NCBI GenBank assembly: GCA_024364735.1
Contig: JAGFNQ010000733.1
Span: 124,001-188,000 of the forward strand
Direction of reading: 5' to 3'
Length of the DNA: 64,000 bases
From: Boesenbergia rotunda
Lineage: Eukaryota > Streptophyta > Magnoliopsida > Zingiberales > Zingiberaceae
The position numbers were made by a program, and so were the translations under genes. Below the pieces are notes generated by a model that was given only the letters and a program-made list of their open reading frames with translations, did not search any database and was not told the origin of the DNA. Below, piece after piece: positions 33,120 through 44,442 of this stretch; position 1 is the first letter of the stretch, and each line of letters begins with the position of its first letter.

Positions 33120-33763
33120 TAACTATAAAGATTGTTTTTAAGTTGGCTCCCCCTGGACTAAAGCCACGGTAATGATTAGGCAAGATATGAATCTTGTCCT
33201 TGGGGATCCAATATTGGTTTGGTCCAGCTTGGTTGTTCAGGCAAAGTTTGGGTACCCATGCCTAAACTTTGGGCCTAGATTGGTTTAATACAGCATAGTA
33301 TGACCTTTGTCTAGCCTTGGTTCGATACCCTAACCTGGATCAATTTAGAACAGACTTCTATTTTCCAAGGATCATGTCAAGACCCTTGGAACCCGAAGTG
33401 AATCGTTCTAAAGCCGCTCTAAGGTCCTTGACTTGAGTTTTCAAGGAGGAGTTCTCTTTCTCAAGCTTTTCAACTTGAGCAGAGGTTCCTTCTTGAACCT
33501 TCTCAGTCAAAGATCTAGAGTCAGTTCCCTCATTCAGGAGTTTTATTTCCTGTCGGAGGGACTCGACTCGGATTTTGGCTTTCGCCAAGTTACTAGATAG
33601 GTAAGCAATTTATTCTGCTAATTCAACTTTAGAATAACCACTGACAGTTATTTTGCTGTCCTCCGAAATTGTGAGCTTTCCATCGTCCGGCTCCGATTCT
33701 GATCCGGTGTCGATCTCTTCCGAAGCAGTCAAGGTGAGCAGGTTCGATTGTGGGGCCTCTTCT
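33120..33763 (-). pseudogene. Sire-D gag C-terminal remnant
   Basis: The minus-strand frame from 33763 gives an acidic Ser/Glu stretch (GSESEPDDGKLTI), then a coiled coil (NLAKAKIRVESLRQEIK, EKLEKENSSLKTQVKDLRAAL) ending SGSKGLDMILGK, then WVPK-type repeats (AWVPKLCLNNQ, YWIPKDKIHIL). The same order precedes the protease in Sire-A and Sire-G. TAA near 33612 and TAG-type stops near 33358 and 33268 break it. It is cut on the right by the Gy2 LTR. Confidence 0.75.
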
Positions 33764-33924
33764 TGTAACGCCCCAAAATTCCCATTTTTAGTTCTTAAAG
33801 TCCTTAGAATTATTTAAAAATGGTTTAGAAATATTCTAGATATTTTTAGGGATTTTTAGAATATTTTTATGGAATTTTCCGAGTCCGTTTAGTATATAAA
33901 AAAAAAGAAAAACGTTTAAGGGCA

Positions 33925-33995
33925 GCAGGGGGTTCGAACCCGCGACCACCAGGAGACCAGACGCGAGCGCGACCAGCTGGGCTAGGGTATCAAGC
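33925..33995 (-). other. tRNA-like segment in the Gy2 LTR (antisense)
   Basis: On the minus strand TAGCCCAGCTGG fits the A box and GGGTTCGAACCCC the B box, about 35 bases apart. It lacks a complete acceptor stem. It is the same module as at 8350-8440. Confidence 0.55.
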
Positions 33996-35783
33996 ACAGC
34001 AAAGGATGGAGAGATATATATTTAAGGTGTGGTTAGGTCAATCCGCCCCCATAAGTATAAATAGGTAATTGAACAGAGAAGTTTTATTTCTCTCCTCTCC
34101 AAACCCTCACGCCGACTTCTCCTCTCTTGGGCGAAACAACACCAAGCTCTAAGGGGCCGGCCAAGGCTCTCCTCCAAGAGATCTTCCAATATTCGGAATC
34201 CCCGCGACGAGAGGAACGCGTAGGCGCGAAGAATTCTCCGAGATCTCAAGTTTCTCCCGAGCCCTAGACGTCAATCTTGGTTGTAAGTCCAAGATATCAA
34301 TGTAAGTACTGCTCACCTGCAGTAAGAGGCGGTTTTTCCGCAAGAATTTCCCTTAAAAGTTTTTAAAAGAGATATTTCCTTTTTGTATAAGTTTTTGCAT
34401 GTGATCTTAGTTCATTATATGCTTGTATAAGTTTGATTAAGCACCCTATGTGAGATTAGGGGCTAAGAAAGTTATGAGAAAAGAAAAGAGAAGATAAAGA
34501 TAAGAAAAGAAAAGGCCAAGGCCTTAAGAAATCCCCAAAAGTCAAGACTTAGGGATTTTAGCACGCAAGGTGCTCGAGAAAATGCCAAGGCATTTACAGA
34601 TAAGAAAGAAAAGAAAGAAAAGCTATTTTATTTTCTAAGGCCAGTACCCGGCGTCCAAGGGCGTCGTTAAAGAAATCCAGGTGTCCAATTCCAAGGTCTT
34701 GGCCCTGGTAGACCAAGGTCTGCTCTATTAGGATTGGTGGCTCGCTACCCCAACCTTTTAGGGAACGCGCATGAGATGGTACTTACGTCTTCAGTGGATC
34801 TAAGTGATTATTATTTTCAAGTATATGCTTTAGCAAAGTTTCTAAAGTTTAAAGAGTTTTCAAAAAGTTCAAGAATAGCTAAAGTTTCAAGTTGAGCCAA
34901 GAAAAGTAAATTGAGATTTATTAATGCTTGAGTATGCATGTTTTGAGTTATACATGTTCTTAGTTTTCTTTCAAGCATATAAGTATCTCATATGAATTTC
35001 ATATTGATCAAGAAGCATGTTTGCACATTTCGAGATTTTGTGAGCTAGATAGTACTTACTAAGCTTTTTGCTTACTAGTTGCATTTCCTCTTATTGCAGA
35101 TAAAGGTAAAGGCAAGCAATTCTGAAGGAAGGCGACGAGGCGGTGCTGAGTAAAGTGTGTGTGGTGGCTGATTTTGGAGAGATCTTTGAGACGAGACAAT
35201 TTAGTTATTTGAATTACAATGTTATAGTTTATTCAAATTTCAAGTTCTTGCTTTATGGAGTTTAGCGAACATTTAAGCTTTGGATAGTTTTACATGCTCA
35301 ATTTCTTAGAGTAAAGATTCATGTCATTTCATTTAGCATACATATCCTTATGATTGCTTGGATGAGTAGAAGTGTGAGTAGTTGGAAATATTGATACTTT
35401 GTTAGAGAATTAGATGCATGTGCCAAGATAGTATTAATTTCTCTTTGAATCAAGTTTTATTGCTTAAATATGTTTAGAAAAGTTGCATTCACATTTCATA
35501 ATGCCTTAGCAAGGTTATAGAACATGTATTTGGTGTTATGAATGCATAGGAGTCAAGATTGGTACAAACTCTAATGTTAAAGTTCATATAAACTTGAATA
35601 GCTTATTTTCTTCCCGCAAAAGTCCTAATTTCAAGTTATGGATTCATTTTGATTGGCTAAATTGTGTAGGAAAACTGGCATAGAGTATAGAAATGGTGTC
35701 ATGATTCTATATGGCTCGAAAGTATAGGTTTGGTGGAGTTTTGAAGCAAGTGCCGAAACCTGAAAATTCAGATTTCAGGCTAT

Positions 35784-35812
35784 CAGTCGACTGATACAGT
35801 ATCAGTCGACTG
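35784..35812. promoter_or_regulatory. Paired CAGTCGACTG-type palindrome in the Gy2 LTR
   Basis: Boxes CAGTCGACTG at 35784-35793 and 35803-35812 have a 9-bp spacer ATACAGTAT. Upstream ATTCAGATTTCAGGCTAT resembles the flank of the Sirevirus interior copies. Confidence 0.85.
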
Positions 35813-36042
35813 ATACCCGAAAGCTGAGTTGGGCGAGGCAGGTTTCAATAAGTATCATCTTACGAGTTTTTGAGAAAGAAAGTGTGACATGGTATCATGC
35901 ATGACTACTTAAGTTAGAATATCATTCTTAGATGAATTTAAAAAGAAAAAAAAAGATTTCCGCATTTTTAGTCGTGCGTTAGAGTCGAGAAGTAGACAAA
36001 GTAACGATCCGTCTTAAGCAGGAGAAGGCGGGTCGCTACAGG

Positions 36043-36054
36043 TGGTATCAGAGC
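36043..36054 (+). other. Primer-binding site of Gy2
   Basis: TGGTATCAGAGC lies two bases after the LTR end, identical to Gy1. Confidence 0.92.
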
Positions 36055-36481
36055 AGTTCCCATTCTCCAGCATCACACACACATCAGCATCAACCTTGCC
36101 GTCTTCAAGTAAGAAAGCTTTAAGTTTCAGTTTTTCTATTGCTCCTTTACTTAATTGCAGTATAGAGAAATGCTTAAGTACTTACTCATATGTGCATAGA
36201 ACAAGGAAGCATGTTTAATACCTTAGTATCACGGAATCATGTTTAATCCCTAGAATGGATATTAGAGAAATGCTTAAGTACTTACTTGATTTGCCCAAAA
36301 GTAAGTTTTGGGATTATGGCACGCAAGGTGCTTGATAAAAGTTTTGAGTAAGACCAAGGTCTTACTAAGCCCTAGAACGAGTTCTAGGACTAAGAAATGA
36401 GATAAGAATCAAGACCAAGGTCTTGTTATATCCTAAAGCAAGTTTGGGAACATTACCATTAAGTGTTAAGTTATACATTTG

Positions 36482-36716
36482 AGGACGTCCTAGAAAGGCC
36501 CAAAACGAGGAGCAAGCTCCTAGAGGGCAAGAGGCAACAGAGTCAGTACCCCCACCAAATCTCTTAGACGTGGTGGCTCAGTTACAGAGACAGTTAGCAG
36601 AACAACAGCAAGTTATTGCCACTAGGATGGCTAACCAGCAGGTCGTTATTATTACCTCGCCGGTGGCGAATGTAGTGGCACCAGTTGTGATCGAAGACCC
36701 ATCGATACATCTGTAG
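36482..36716 (+). pseudogene. Gy2 gag N-terminal fragment
   Basis: The frame reads GRPRKAQNEEQAPRGQEATE, then NLLDVVAQLQRQLAEQQQVIATRMANQQ, a diverged match to the Gy1 gag N-terminus (AQMQAQITEQQKTIATLMAN). No ATG precedes it in frame nearby, and a TAG at 36714-36716 ends it. The capsid domain is missing. Confidence 0.75.
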
Positions 36717-36746
36717 TCGCAAGGAGTAAGGCAAGAAGCGACCTCA

Positions 36747-36747
36747 T
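36747..36747. other. Ambiguous base (N) at a gypsy/copia junction
   Basis: This is the only non-ACGT base in the window. It lies exactly where Gy2 gag text ends and copia integrase text (KSEAFVKFKEF) begins. It has neither TG/CA termini nor a duplication, so it may be an assembly or polishing join. Confidence 0.85.
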
Positions 36748-37313
36748 NCAAATCTGAAGCTTTTGTGAAATTCAAAGAGTTCAGAAATGATGTAGAGAAA
36801 CAGCTTGGCAAAAGTATTAAGATACTTCGATCCGATCGGGGTGGTGAATACTTGAGTCAAGAGTTTCAAGATTATCTTAGGTACAATGGGATATTGTCTC
36901 AATGGACTTCACCGTATACACCACAGCATAATAGTGTATCTGAGAGGCGTAACCGAACCTTAATGGACATGGTTAGATCCATGATGAACCATGTAACTCT
37001 TCCAAAATCCTTTTGGGGCTATGCACTTAAGACAGCTGTTTACTTGCTAAACAGAGTCCCGACCAAGGTAGTCTCTACTACTCCATATGAGATATGGAAT
37101 AGTAAGAAACCTCACTTAACTCACCTTAAGATATGGGGTTGTCCTGCTTATGTGAAGCGGACTGTATCAGACAAATTGGATGCTAAGTCTGATAAATGTC
37201 TATTTATTGGATACCCTAAGGAAACGAAGGGTTACCAATTCTATCATCCCTTGGAGCAAAAGGTGTTTGTTTCAAGGCATGCTGTATTTCTGGAAAAAGA
37301 ATTTCTTTTACAA
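36748..37313 (+). pseudogene. Cop-F integrase, C-terminal half
   Basis: The frame starts mid-domain with KSEAFVKFKEFRNDVEKQLG, then TLRSDRGGEY-like KILRSDRGGEYLSQEF (second catalytic Asp), SPYTPQHNSVSERRNRTL with the catalytic Glu, the WGYALKTAVYLLNRVP segment and the KXWGCPAYVKR region. TAA at 37314 ends it. Another frameshift lies near 37530 before RT. Confidence 0.88.
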
Positions 37314-37316
37314 TAA

Positions 37317-39048
37317 AACAGTGGGAGTGGCTTTGAACTTGATGAAGTTCAAGAAACTCCAATGGACATTACAGAGACACCTAGTCTAGACCCACAACCG
37401 ATAACTCATAGTGATGAGCTATCAGTTGAACCTAAAACAACACCACCTTTTCGTAGGTCTGATAGGGCACGCAATATTCCAGAGAGATACAGATTTCTCA
37501 TAAGTGAATCGAACGACGTGTTATCATAAGCGATGACGAACCTATCAGTTATGAAGATGTTCTGAAAAGTTTAGAAAGGGACAAATGGCTTGAAGCCATG
37601 AAATCGGAAATGGATTCCATGTACGAAAATCAAGTATGGGACTTGGTTAACCCACCTGAAGGGATTAAGCCCATAGGGTGCAAGTGGGTTTTCAAGAAGA
37701 AAACCGACATGGAAGGTAATGTTGTTACCTTTAAGGCTAGATTAGTGGCAAAAGGATATCGTCAGAAACAAGGAATTGATTATGACGAAACCTATTCGCC
37801 AGTGGCTATGCTTAAATCCATTCGGATGCTCCTAGCCATAGCAGCTCATTATGATTATGAGATATGGCAAATGGATGTGAAAACAGCTTTTCTTAATGGA
37901 AACCTGCTTGAGGATGTATACATGATACAACCTGAAGGTTTCACATCGGTTGATAAAACCAAAATATGCAAGCTTCGACGATCCATATATGGACTGAAGC
38001 AAGCATCCAGGAGCTGGAACATCCATTTTGATGAGACGATCAAAGAGTTTGATTTCTCACAAAATCCTGACAAACCTTGTGTGTAAAAGAAGGTTAGTGG
38101 GAGTGCAGTCGTATTCCTAGTGCTATATGTCGATGACATATTGCTTATAGGAAATGCTATATCAGTCTTACAATCAGTTAAAATTTGGTTGTCCAAAACT
38201 TTCTCCATGAAAGACCTGGGAGAAGCAACCTATATCCTTGGGATTAGAATCTATAGAGATAGATCAAAACGGTTGCTTGGTCTTTCACAGTCTACATATA
38301 TAGACCGAGTGCTAAAAAGGTTTAGCATGTCGGAATCCAAGAAAGGTTACCTTCCCATCAGGCATGGGATCAACCTTTTAAAGTCTATGTATCCGCACAC
38401 AAAAGACGAGAGGATTTGCATGAATAAGATTCCTTATGCATCCGCGATAGGATCTATCATGTATGCTATGTTATGTACAAGGCCCGATGTATCGTATGCT
38501 CTGAGCGTCACAAGCAGATACCAGTCGGATCCAGGAATGGATCATTGGGCGGCTGTCAAGACAATCCTTAAGTACTTAAGAAGAACTAAGGATGTGTTCC
38601 TAATATATGGAGAAGGAGATATGGTAATACGTGGGTATACAGATGCCAGTTTCCAGAAAGATAAGGATGACTCCAAATCTCAGTCTGGATATGTATTTGG
38701 AATGGAGGCGCAATATGTTAGAAGAGTTCCAAACAAGACACCGTAGCGGATTCTACCATGGAAGCGGAATATATCGCAGCTTCGGAAGCAGCAAAGGAAG
38801 CAGTCTGGATCAAGAAGTTTGTCTTCGAACTTGGCGTGGTTCCAACCATTGATGAAGCAGTGTCGGTTTACTGCGACAACAATGGAGCTATTGCACAAGC
38901 AAAGGAACCAAGGTCTCATCAGCGATCCAAACACGTGCTTTGCCGCTATCATCTGATCAGAGAGATTATAAGTAGGAATGATATACAAATTGAGAAAATT
39001 TCCACTGAAAGGAATTTAGCGGATCCTTTAACTAAGGCCTTGCCTTAG
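37317..39048 (+). pseudogene. Cop-F reverse transcriptase and RNase H
   Basis: RT reads WDLVNPPEGIKPIGCKWVF, FKARLVAKGYRQKQGIDYDE, QMDVKTAFLNGNLLEDVYM, then LYVDDILLIGNA near 38120 with the catalytic Asp pair. RNase H follows: RGYTDASFQKDKDDSKSQSG near 38630, EAEYIAASEAAKEAVW near 38770, VYCDNNGAIAQAKEP, and ADPLTKALP at the end (stop 39046-39048). Lesions are a frameshift near 37530, TAA at 38084-38086 (Tyr in CVYKK) and a frameshift near 38700. Confidence 0.9.
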
Positions 39049-39122
39049 ATCAAGTTTGAGGGTCATGTTAGAGTCTGTGGTATTGGATACCGTAGCGATT
39101 GGCATCAGGCCAAGTGGGAGTT

Positions 39123-41617
39123 TGTTAGTAATATGAGAGAAGTGTCCTAAGGCAATCGCCTTATGATTGTAAACATTTATTTTAATAAATGAAAATTCAC
39201 TATTTGAGTATACATGTTTGTGTATTTGATTGGGATCTTAAACTCATTTACTGAATGTCCGCAATACAAATCACAGCATGAGAGAATTTGTGATGGAATC
39301 ACAACTAGTGATAATCTCTACATGTGCAATTGTGAAGTATTGAAAATATCCCTAGTCGATGAATTGATAAATACGGACACTATCAATTCTGTTGAGACTA
39401 GCATGGGTTATTCTCTAATCAGCTGATTCTCACTGGCTGGTGACATTGGGATGTCTGGAGATAAACATGAATGCTAGTTAAGGGAACTAGTTCATTGGAG
39501 TGACTAGCTGTAAAACTTCATATGGTAATCTACATATAGATATTTCAATGAAAGTTATTATTGCAGTTTAAGTGCGATGTTTCTTTGACTTACGGTGTTC
39601 AAGTCATCTTGGTCACGGAGACTTATACTTTGACATCTTAAGCAAGCATCTCTAAGGAGGTGTGGACCCAGGATGGTTGGGTATAAGCCGAAGTGCCCGA
39701 AGATGTTTGAACAGCGTACAAAGGATTCACCACTCCTTGCGAGGAGATGTATACCCAAGGCCTATCGTCGGATTGTTACTCGAAGTCTCTGGCCAGAGCA
39801 TGACATGTTCCGAGTATGAATCTCTAGGAAACATGAGAGTAATTAGAATCCGTTGGACGAGAAAGACATTACTTGGGCTAGGTGTGACGTAGTCAGCCTA
39901 GTGGGGACTGACACACATAGACCGTGTCCTGAACCAAGTGGGTATAAGATGGTGAAGGGAATGAGGCACAACTCATTATAGCTGCTGAAGGGTTTCAGAA
40001 TTATTTCTGAGGTCAACCGTTGATCTTTCGATTAATTGGAGGTCATGATGTACTACTAGGTGCCACTCATGATCATTCTATAATTAGTTGATTATAGACG
40101 GCCAACATAAATCGAAAGCCTATTTAGTCACACGCACTACGAGTAATCCGAGGGATTTAAAACGAGTTGAAAATTGGATTTTCCAATCAAGAGAAATAAG
40201 TCGAATCTGAATTTATCAGAGACGCATCGGAAGCTTAAAATGGCTAAGTCTTGTTAAGGCTTATTGGACGAATTAAATGAGTTTAATTCGTAAGGGTTTT
40301 GGCTTGGTGTGGCCGGCCAAAGAGGGTGCCCACCCTCTTTGGTTTGGCCGGCCACAATAAAGGAAGGAAACCAATTTATTTGTTTTAAAATATAAAATAA
40401 ATCAAGCGCGATTTGTTTTATAAAATTATGGATAAAAAATTTATATAAAGAAATTTATATAAAGAAATTTATATAAAGAGATTTATTTTCATGGAAATTA
40501 AAATAAACTTTGGATTGGTTTATTTTATAAAATCAATTATGAATTGATTTTTCCATGATAAGAAAAATTTATATAATAAATTTATTCCTTTTATGGAAAT
40601 TAAAATGAACCATAGATTGGTTTATTTTATTTTATAAAATCAATTATGAATTATTTTTCCATGATAAGAAAATTTATATAATAAATTTATTCTTTTTATG
40701 GAAATTAAAATGAACCATGGATTGGTTTATTTTATTTTATAAAAGCAATTATGAATTGATTTTTCCATGATAAGAAAAATTTATAATAAATTTTATTCCA
40801 TAATAAAAGGGGAGACATGGTTGTTTTTATTGTAAATAGATTTATAATAAAAACTTGGTATAACGGAATAATTCATAGAAAAATTTATAAAGATAAATTT
40901 CTTATGAAAAATTCCGTTAAGAGGAGACTTGGCGATAAAGATGCTACTATATAAAGGTGCATAGGCAAGGCTTGGAAATCAATTCAAGTGATCAAGGATT
41001 CTTGCCTAGCCTCTCTTCCTCTCCTCCTCTCCCTCTCCCTCTCCAAGTGGGCGCCGGCCCTAGAAGTTCCTCCTAGGGTTGCCGTGAGCCAACTCCACCA
41101 AGAAGGCGCCGAAGAAGAAGAAGAAGCGGGTCGCGACTCCTTCCTTCCTTTCCCCGGAATCTTGATTCCGTTACTTGGTGGTTAGTTTTCATCTCTCTCT
41201 CTTGATATTCTAGTTGTGCCTTTGGAGAATCTAGTAGTTCTTGTCGGCACGAAACTCGTGGCTTTGCGAAGTCATCCCAAAGAGAACTCGGCGTGGACGT
41301 GAATAGAGGAGAAGCTTCCAAGGGACGCTACGGTTGTATCTCGTCCCTTTCTTTGAGTTACGCGAGGTACAGTAAAGTAAATTATGTTTACCTTTTCTGC
41401 AAAATTTTTAATTTTATGAATCATTCGCACACATATAATAGGTTGCATGCTAGATAACGTCGGTTGGATCCGGAGTACCAATAATTTGATGAAATTTAAT
41501 TTATGTCTTAATTTGCTATCGTGTTCATTTTATTATTTATGCTAATTCTTCCGCTGCACGTAATTATTTTAAAAATTACGAACCCGTATCCATGTCAACA
41601 TGCACCCGGTCCCAACA
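39123..41617 (+). repeat. Cop-F 3' LTR
   Basis: It starts TGTTAGTAATATGAG after the purine tract and ends about CGGTCCCAACA, roughly 2.5 kb. TATATAAAG at 40948-40956 is a probable promoter. The right end is set by the resumption of Sirevirus RT (FLQEFIKC). An end at 41600 (GTCAACA) is an alternative. No genes are seen; the ORFs inside are short and unsupported. Confidence 0.75.
40430..40800. repeat. AT-rich tandem repeat in the Cop-F LTR
   Basis: About three copies of a unit of roughly 115 bp around ATTGGTTTATTTTATTTTATAAAA and TTTTTCCATGATAAG, preceded by a triplicated AAATTTATATAAAG. Confidence 0.8.
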
Positions 41618-42522
41618 CTTCCTACAAGAGTTCATCAAATGTTTGAAAGATGAATTTGAGATGAGTCTTGTAGGAGAGCTAACCTTCTTTTTAGGACTTC
41701 AAGTTAAGCAAACTAATGAAGAAACACATGTTTTTCAAACTAAGTATTCTAAAGAAATGTTAAAGAAATTTGGCCTAGAAAATGCTAAGGTAGCATCTAC
41801 CCCCATAGGAACAAATGTGAAAATGGATAGTGACCTTGAAGGGAAAATGGTAGACTCTAAGCAATATAGGAGCATGATTGGTAGCCTACTATACCTAACC
41901 GCTAGTAGACCCGATATACTTTTTGCGGTAGGTATGTGTGCAAGATACCAATCTTGTGCCAAAGAGTCCTATTTGGTTGTAGTTAAGAGGAACCTAAGGT
42001 ATGTTAAAGGTACCCTCAATGTCGGGCTTTGGTATCCTAGAACCCCTAATGTTGATCTTATTGGATACACCGACTCAGACTATGCAGGATGTAAGCTAGA
42101 TAGGAAAAGTACTAGTGGAGGGTGTCAATTCTTTGGGTCTTCCTTAGTTAGTTGTAGTAGGAATCAATCATGCATTGCCCTATCAACAACGGAGGCGGAA
42201 TATGTGGCAATGGGTGGGTGTGTTTCCCAACTCCTTTGGATCATGCACATTTTAGAAGATTATGAGTTACATTATTCCAAGGTCAAAGTCTTGTGTGATA
42301 ATGTAAGTACAATCAATTTGACCAAAAATCCGATTCACCACTCTAGGATAAAAACATTGAAGTGAAACATCACTTCATTAGGGACCATGTGGCAAGGGGA
42401 GACATAGAACTACACTATATTGAATCAAAGTCAAACCTAGCGACATTTTTACCAAGCCTCTTCCCGAATCGGAGTTTACATCCTTAAGAAGAGGCCTTGG
42501 AATGTGTTTTATAGAAGTATAG
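41618..42522 (+). pseudogene. Sire-A1 RT end and RNase H
   Basis: The frame starts mid-RT (FLQEFIKCLKDEFEMSLVGE) and continues FFLGLQVKQTNEETHVFQTK, SLLYLTASRPDILFAV, then RNase H with GYTDSDYAGCKLDRKSTSGG, ALSTTEAEYVAMGG, VLCDNVSTINLTKNP and KSNLA-type sequence. Frameshifts occur near 42345 (AAACACATT) and 42440 (CTAGCCGAC). It ends at a TAG near 42520. The left part lies beyond Cop-F and is not in view. It is closely related to 47665-48944. Confidence 0.88.
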
Positions 42523-43496
42523 GATGAACCTTGGGATATTACATTTGAAAAAGTGTGCTTGATCTATTAGGGTTATACATTTGATTCACTTGTGCTTGTG
42601 GCATATTGTTGAATCATTAAAAGTATCAAAATATGAAAACTAGACCAACTATGGGGAAGGCAAGTGTTTAATCAATGGACACTTTGCCCAAAGATCATAG
42701 TTGGACATTTTAAACCTTTGAAAATCATTTTATGTTTTATATGCTTTGCCATATTTTTAAAAGATATATGTTTTCAAAATTCAGTTGTAATTTTGATACA
42801 AAACTTAGTGATTTTCAAGGATTTTGAGTTTTTATCAAAAGTCAAGCATGTTTGAAATTTTATATGGGCTGATATTTTTCCTTGATAGTGTATATTATTT
42901 CAAACATGTCGGCAAAATTTTACAATATTTGGAATTTTTCTAAATTTTCTGGATGTTTCTGAAATTCAGATCAGAAATTGAAAATTGGCACTGATAGCGT
43001 ATCAGTCGACTGCCCCTTGGGGCAGTCGACTGGCACGCCTGCTTTCAGATTCTGAATTTTTTTTAGAAATCCAACTTTCTCTCATTTGATGCCATTGAGT
43101 TGGGTTGCTTGAGGCAATCATTTTGATTGTGTCAAAGGGGGAGAATGAGTGGTCTAAGTTAGAATTTTGACTTGAAATGAATGGTTTAAGGTAGTTGTTT
43201 AACTTAAATCTTGGATGATTAAAAATGGGAGAAGACATGGATTAAGGGGGAGGTTACCTCTTAGGTTTTGATATGTTTTACATGTTTAATGCTGTTTAGT
43301 GTTAAGTTGGGCTTGAAACTTAACTTGGACCATGAGTAGAATTGAAAATGGGAGAAGACATAGATTAAGGGGGAGGTTAACCCTTAGGTTTGCTATGTCT
43401 TATATTTTCCAATTGCTATTTATTGCTACTGTTATTGTTGGCTGTTATTTTATCTCTAAACTTAAACATATTGCCACACATCAAAAAGGGAGAGAT
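42523..43496 (+). other. Sire-A1 3' interior, non-coding
   Basis: No gene. There is AT-rich sequence, then the palindrome at 43003-43032, and purine tracts at about 43134, 43243, 43367 and 43483, the last abutting the LTR. The same order occurs in Sire-A (48945-49756) and, reversed, in Sire-G. Confidence 0.75.
43003..43032. promoter_or_regulatory. Paired CAGTCGACTG palindrome, Sire-A1 interior
   Basis: Boxes at 43003-43012 and 43023-43032 have the spacer CCCCTTGGGG (10 bp), about 465 bp before the LTR. Confidence 0.85.
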
Positions 43497-44442
43497 TGTT
43501 GAGGCAATCAGCCCTAAAATGATTGGAAGATCATGGTTTTGATATGTGTGTGTGAATATGTTTAAGGTTAAAGTGTTATGTTATATTTGATATGTGTGAT
43601 TGAGTTTGCAGGACTTGGAGAATCACACATAATAAACATATCCGAGGGACGAGAGCCGAGGGAGGAGGACTCCAAGGGCAAGCCGGGAAGTGGACTTCAA
43701 GGGCACACGTGAAGGGTGGCATGGAGGCAAGCCAAGGGAAGACTTGTGTGCGCATCCGAGGGACGAGAGCCAGAGGAAGATGACTTCAAGGGGCGAGCCA
43801 AGGGAGTGAACCTGAAGGCACATGTGAAAGAGAAGGTTCAGAGTGGCTGAAACTGAGCTGAGACGCAGGGCAGTCGACTGGCCAGAGGGCAGTCGACTAC
43901 CAAAACTCACAGAGAGTTTTTAGCCTCGGACCAGCCGTTGGCTAACAATTAATGCTAGACTAGTCGACTGGTAACACCCCAAAACTAGCCGTTGGCTAAC
44001 AATTAATGCTAGACTAGTCGACTGCCCTAGGGGCAGTCGACTGGTGCGGGTCTGGACAGCCTGCGAGGTTGTCCTGTTCTCTTATAAAAAGAGGACCTTT
44101 TTACACGTGAACGGTACAGTTTCGTACTGTAACGAAGTGTTGCTCCTACAAAAAGTCTTCTCATCTTCCTCTCTCGCCAATCATTGTATTTTGTAAAGAG
44201 GAAGACAACACCGCTGTAAAGGTTTCTCCACCTGAAGGAGATTTTTCATAGTGGAGGTGGAGTACGTGCGTGGATCCTTGGATTAGTCACCCATTTGGGT
44301 GGATACCAAGTAAATTCCGATTGTTAGCATTGTTCTTTCTTGTCCTTTGCATATTATTATTTCCGCTGCGCTAACAATCTTGTAGAGAATTCAACGAAAA
44401 GTGCTATTCACCCCCCCTCTAGCAAGCATTTTCGATCTATCA
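43497..44442 (+). repeat. Shared Sirevirus LTR (3' of Sire-A1, 5' of Sire-A)
   Basis: It starts TGTTGAGGCAATC after a polypurine tract and ends CGATCTATCA, 946 bp. Palindrome boxes lie at 43871, 43961 and 44015-44045, a TATA-like TATAAAAAG at about 44082, and the C-run TTCACCCCCCCTCTAGC near 44408. A stretch with CTAGCCGTTGGCTAACAATT is duplicated (43927 and 43985). The next interior begins directly with gag text instead of a primer-binding site, so the 5' end of the Sire-A interior is deleted. Confidence 0.88.

Larger units (their letters stand above)
27128..33763 (-). mobile_element. Sire-D: pol-less Sirevirus-like element with an env-position ORF
   Basis: On the minus strand, from right to left, there is a gag C-terminal remnant (33763-33120), a GGGCGCCC palindrome cluster and TATA-like box (32375-32133), a spliced ORF (32022-30816), a long A-rich 3' region, the polypurine tract (28356-28342) and the 3' LTR (28341-27128). 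Integrase, RT and RNase H are absent between the gag remnant and the ORF. The right part is cut by Gy2 at 33764. A solo LTR (29170-30121) interrupts the 3' region with duplication ATAAA. Confidence 0.8.
33764..36040 (+). repeat. Gy2 5' LTR
   Basis: It starts TGTAACGCCCC and ends GGGTCGCTACA, 2277 bp. There is a TATA-like TATAAATAG near 34056 and a conserved stretch with CCGGCGTCCAAGGGCGTCG near 34650. Palindrome boxes lie at 35784-35812 and a tRNA-like antisense segment at 33925-33995. Confidence 0.92.
33764..36746 (+). mobile_element. Ty3/gypsy Gy2 (Gy1 family), 5' LTR and gag start
   Basis: The LTR (33764-36040), primer-binding site and leader match Gy1 (reverse complement of 5830-8567). 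The gag N-terminus follows but stops abruptly at the ambiguous base 36747, beyond which the sequence is copia integrase. CTTCT precedes the LTR. Truncation may be real or an assembly join. Confidence 0.9.
36748..41617 (+). mobile_element. Ty1/copia element Cop-F, pol and 3' LTR
   Basis: The order is integrase (from mid-domain), RT, RNase H, a purine tract (CAAGTGGGAGTT) and an LTR. The 5' LTR, gag and protease are missing because of the break at 36747. The 3' LTR ends at about 41617, inside the RT of a Sirevirus (Sire-A1), so Cop-F inserted there. Confidence 0.85.

Noticed and set aside
33925..33995. Possible tRNA gene
   Set aside because: A and B boxes are present, but I cannot form an acceptor stem or full cloverleaf. 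Treated as a tRNA-like LTR module.
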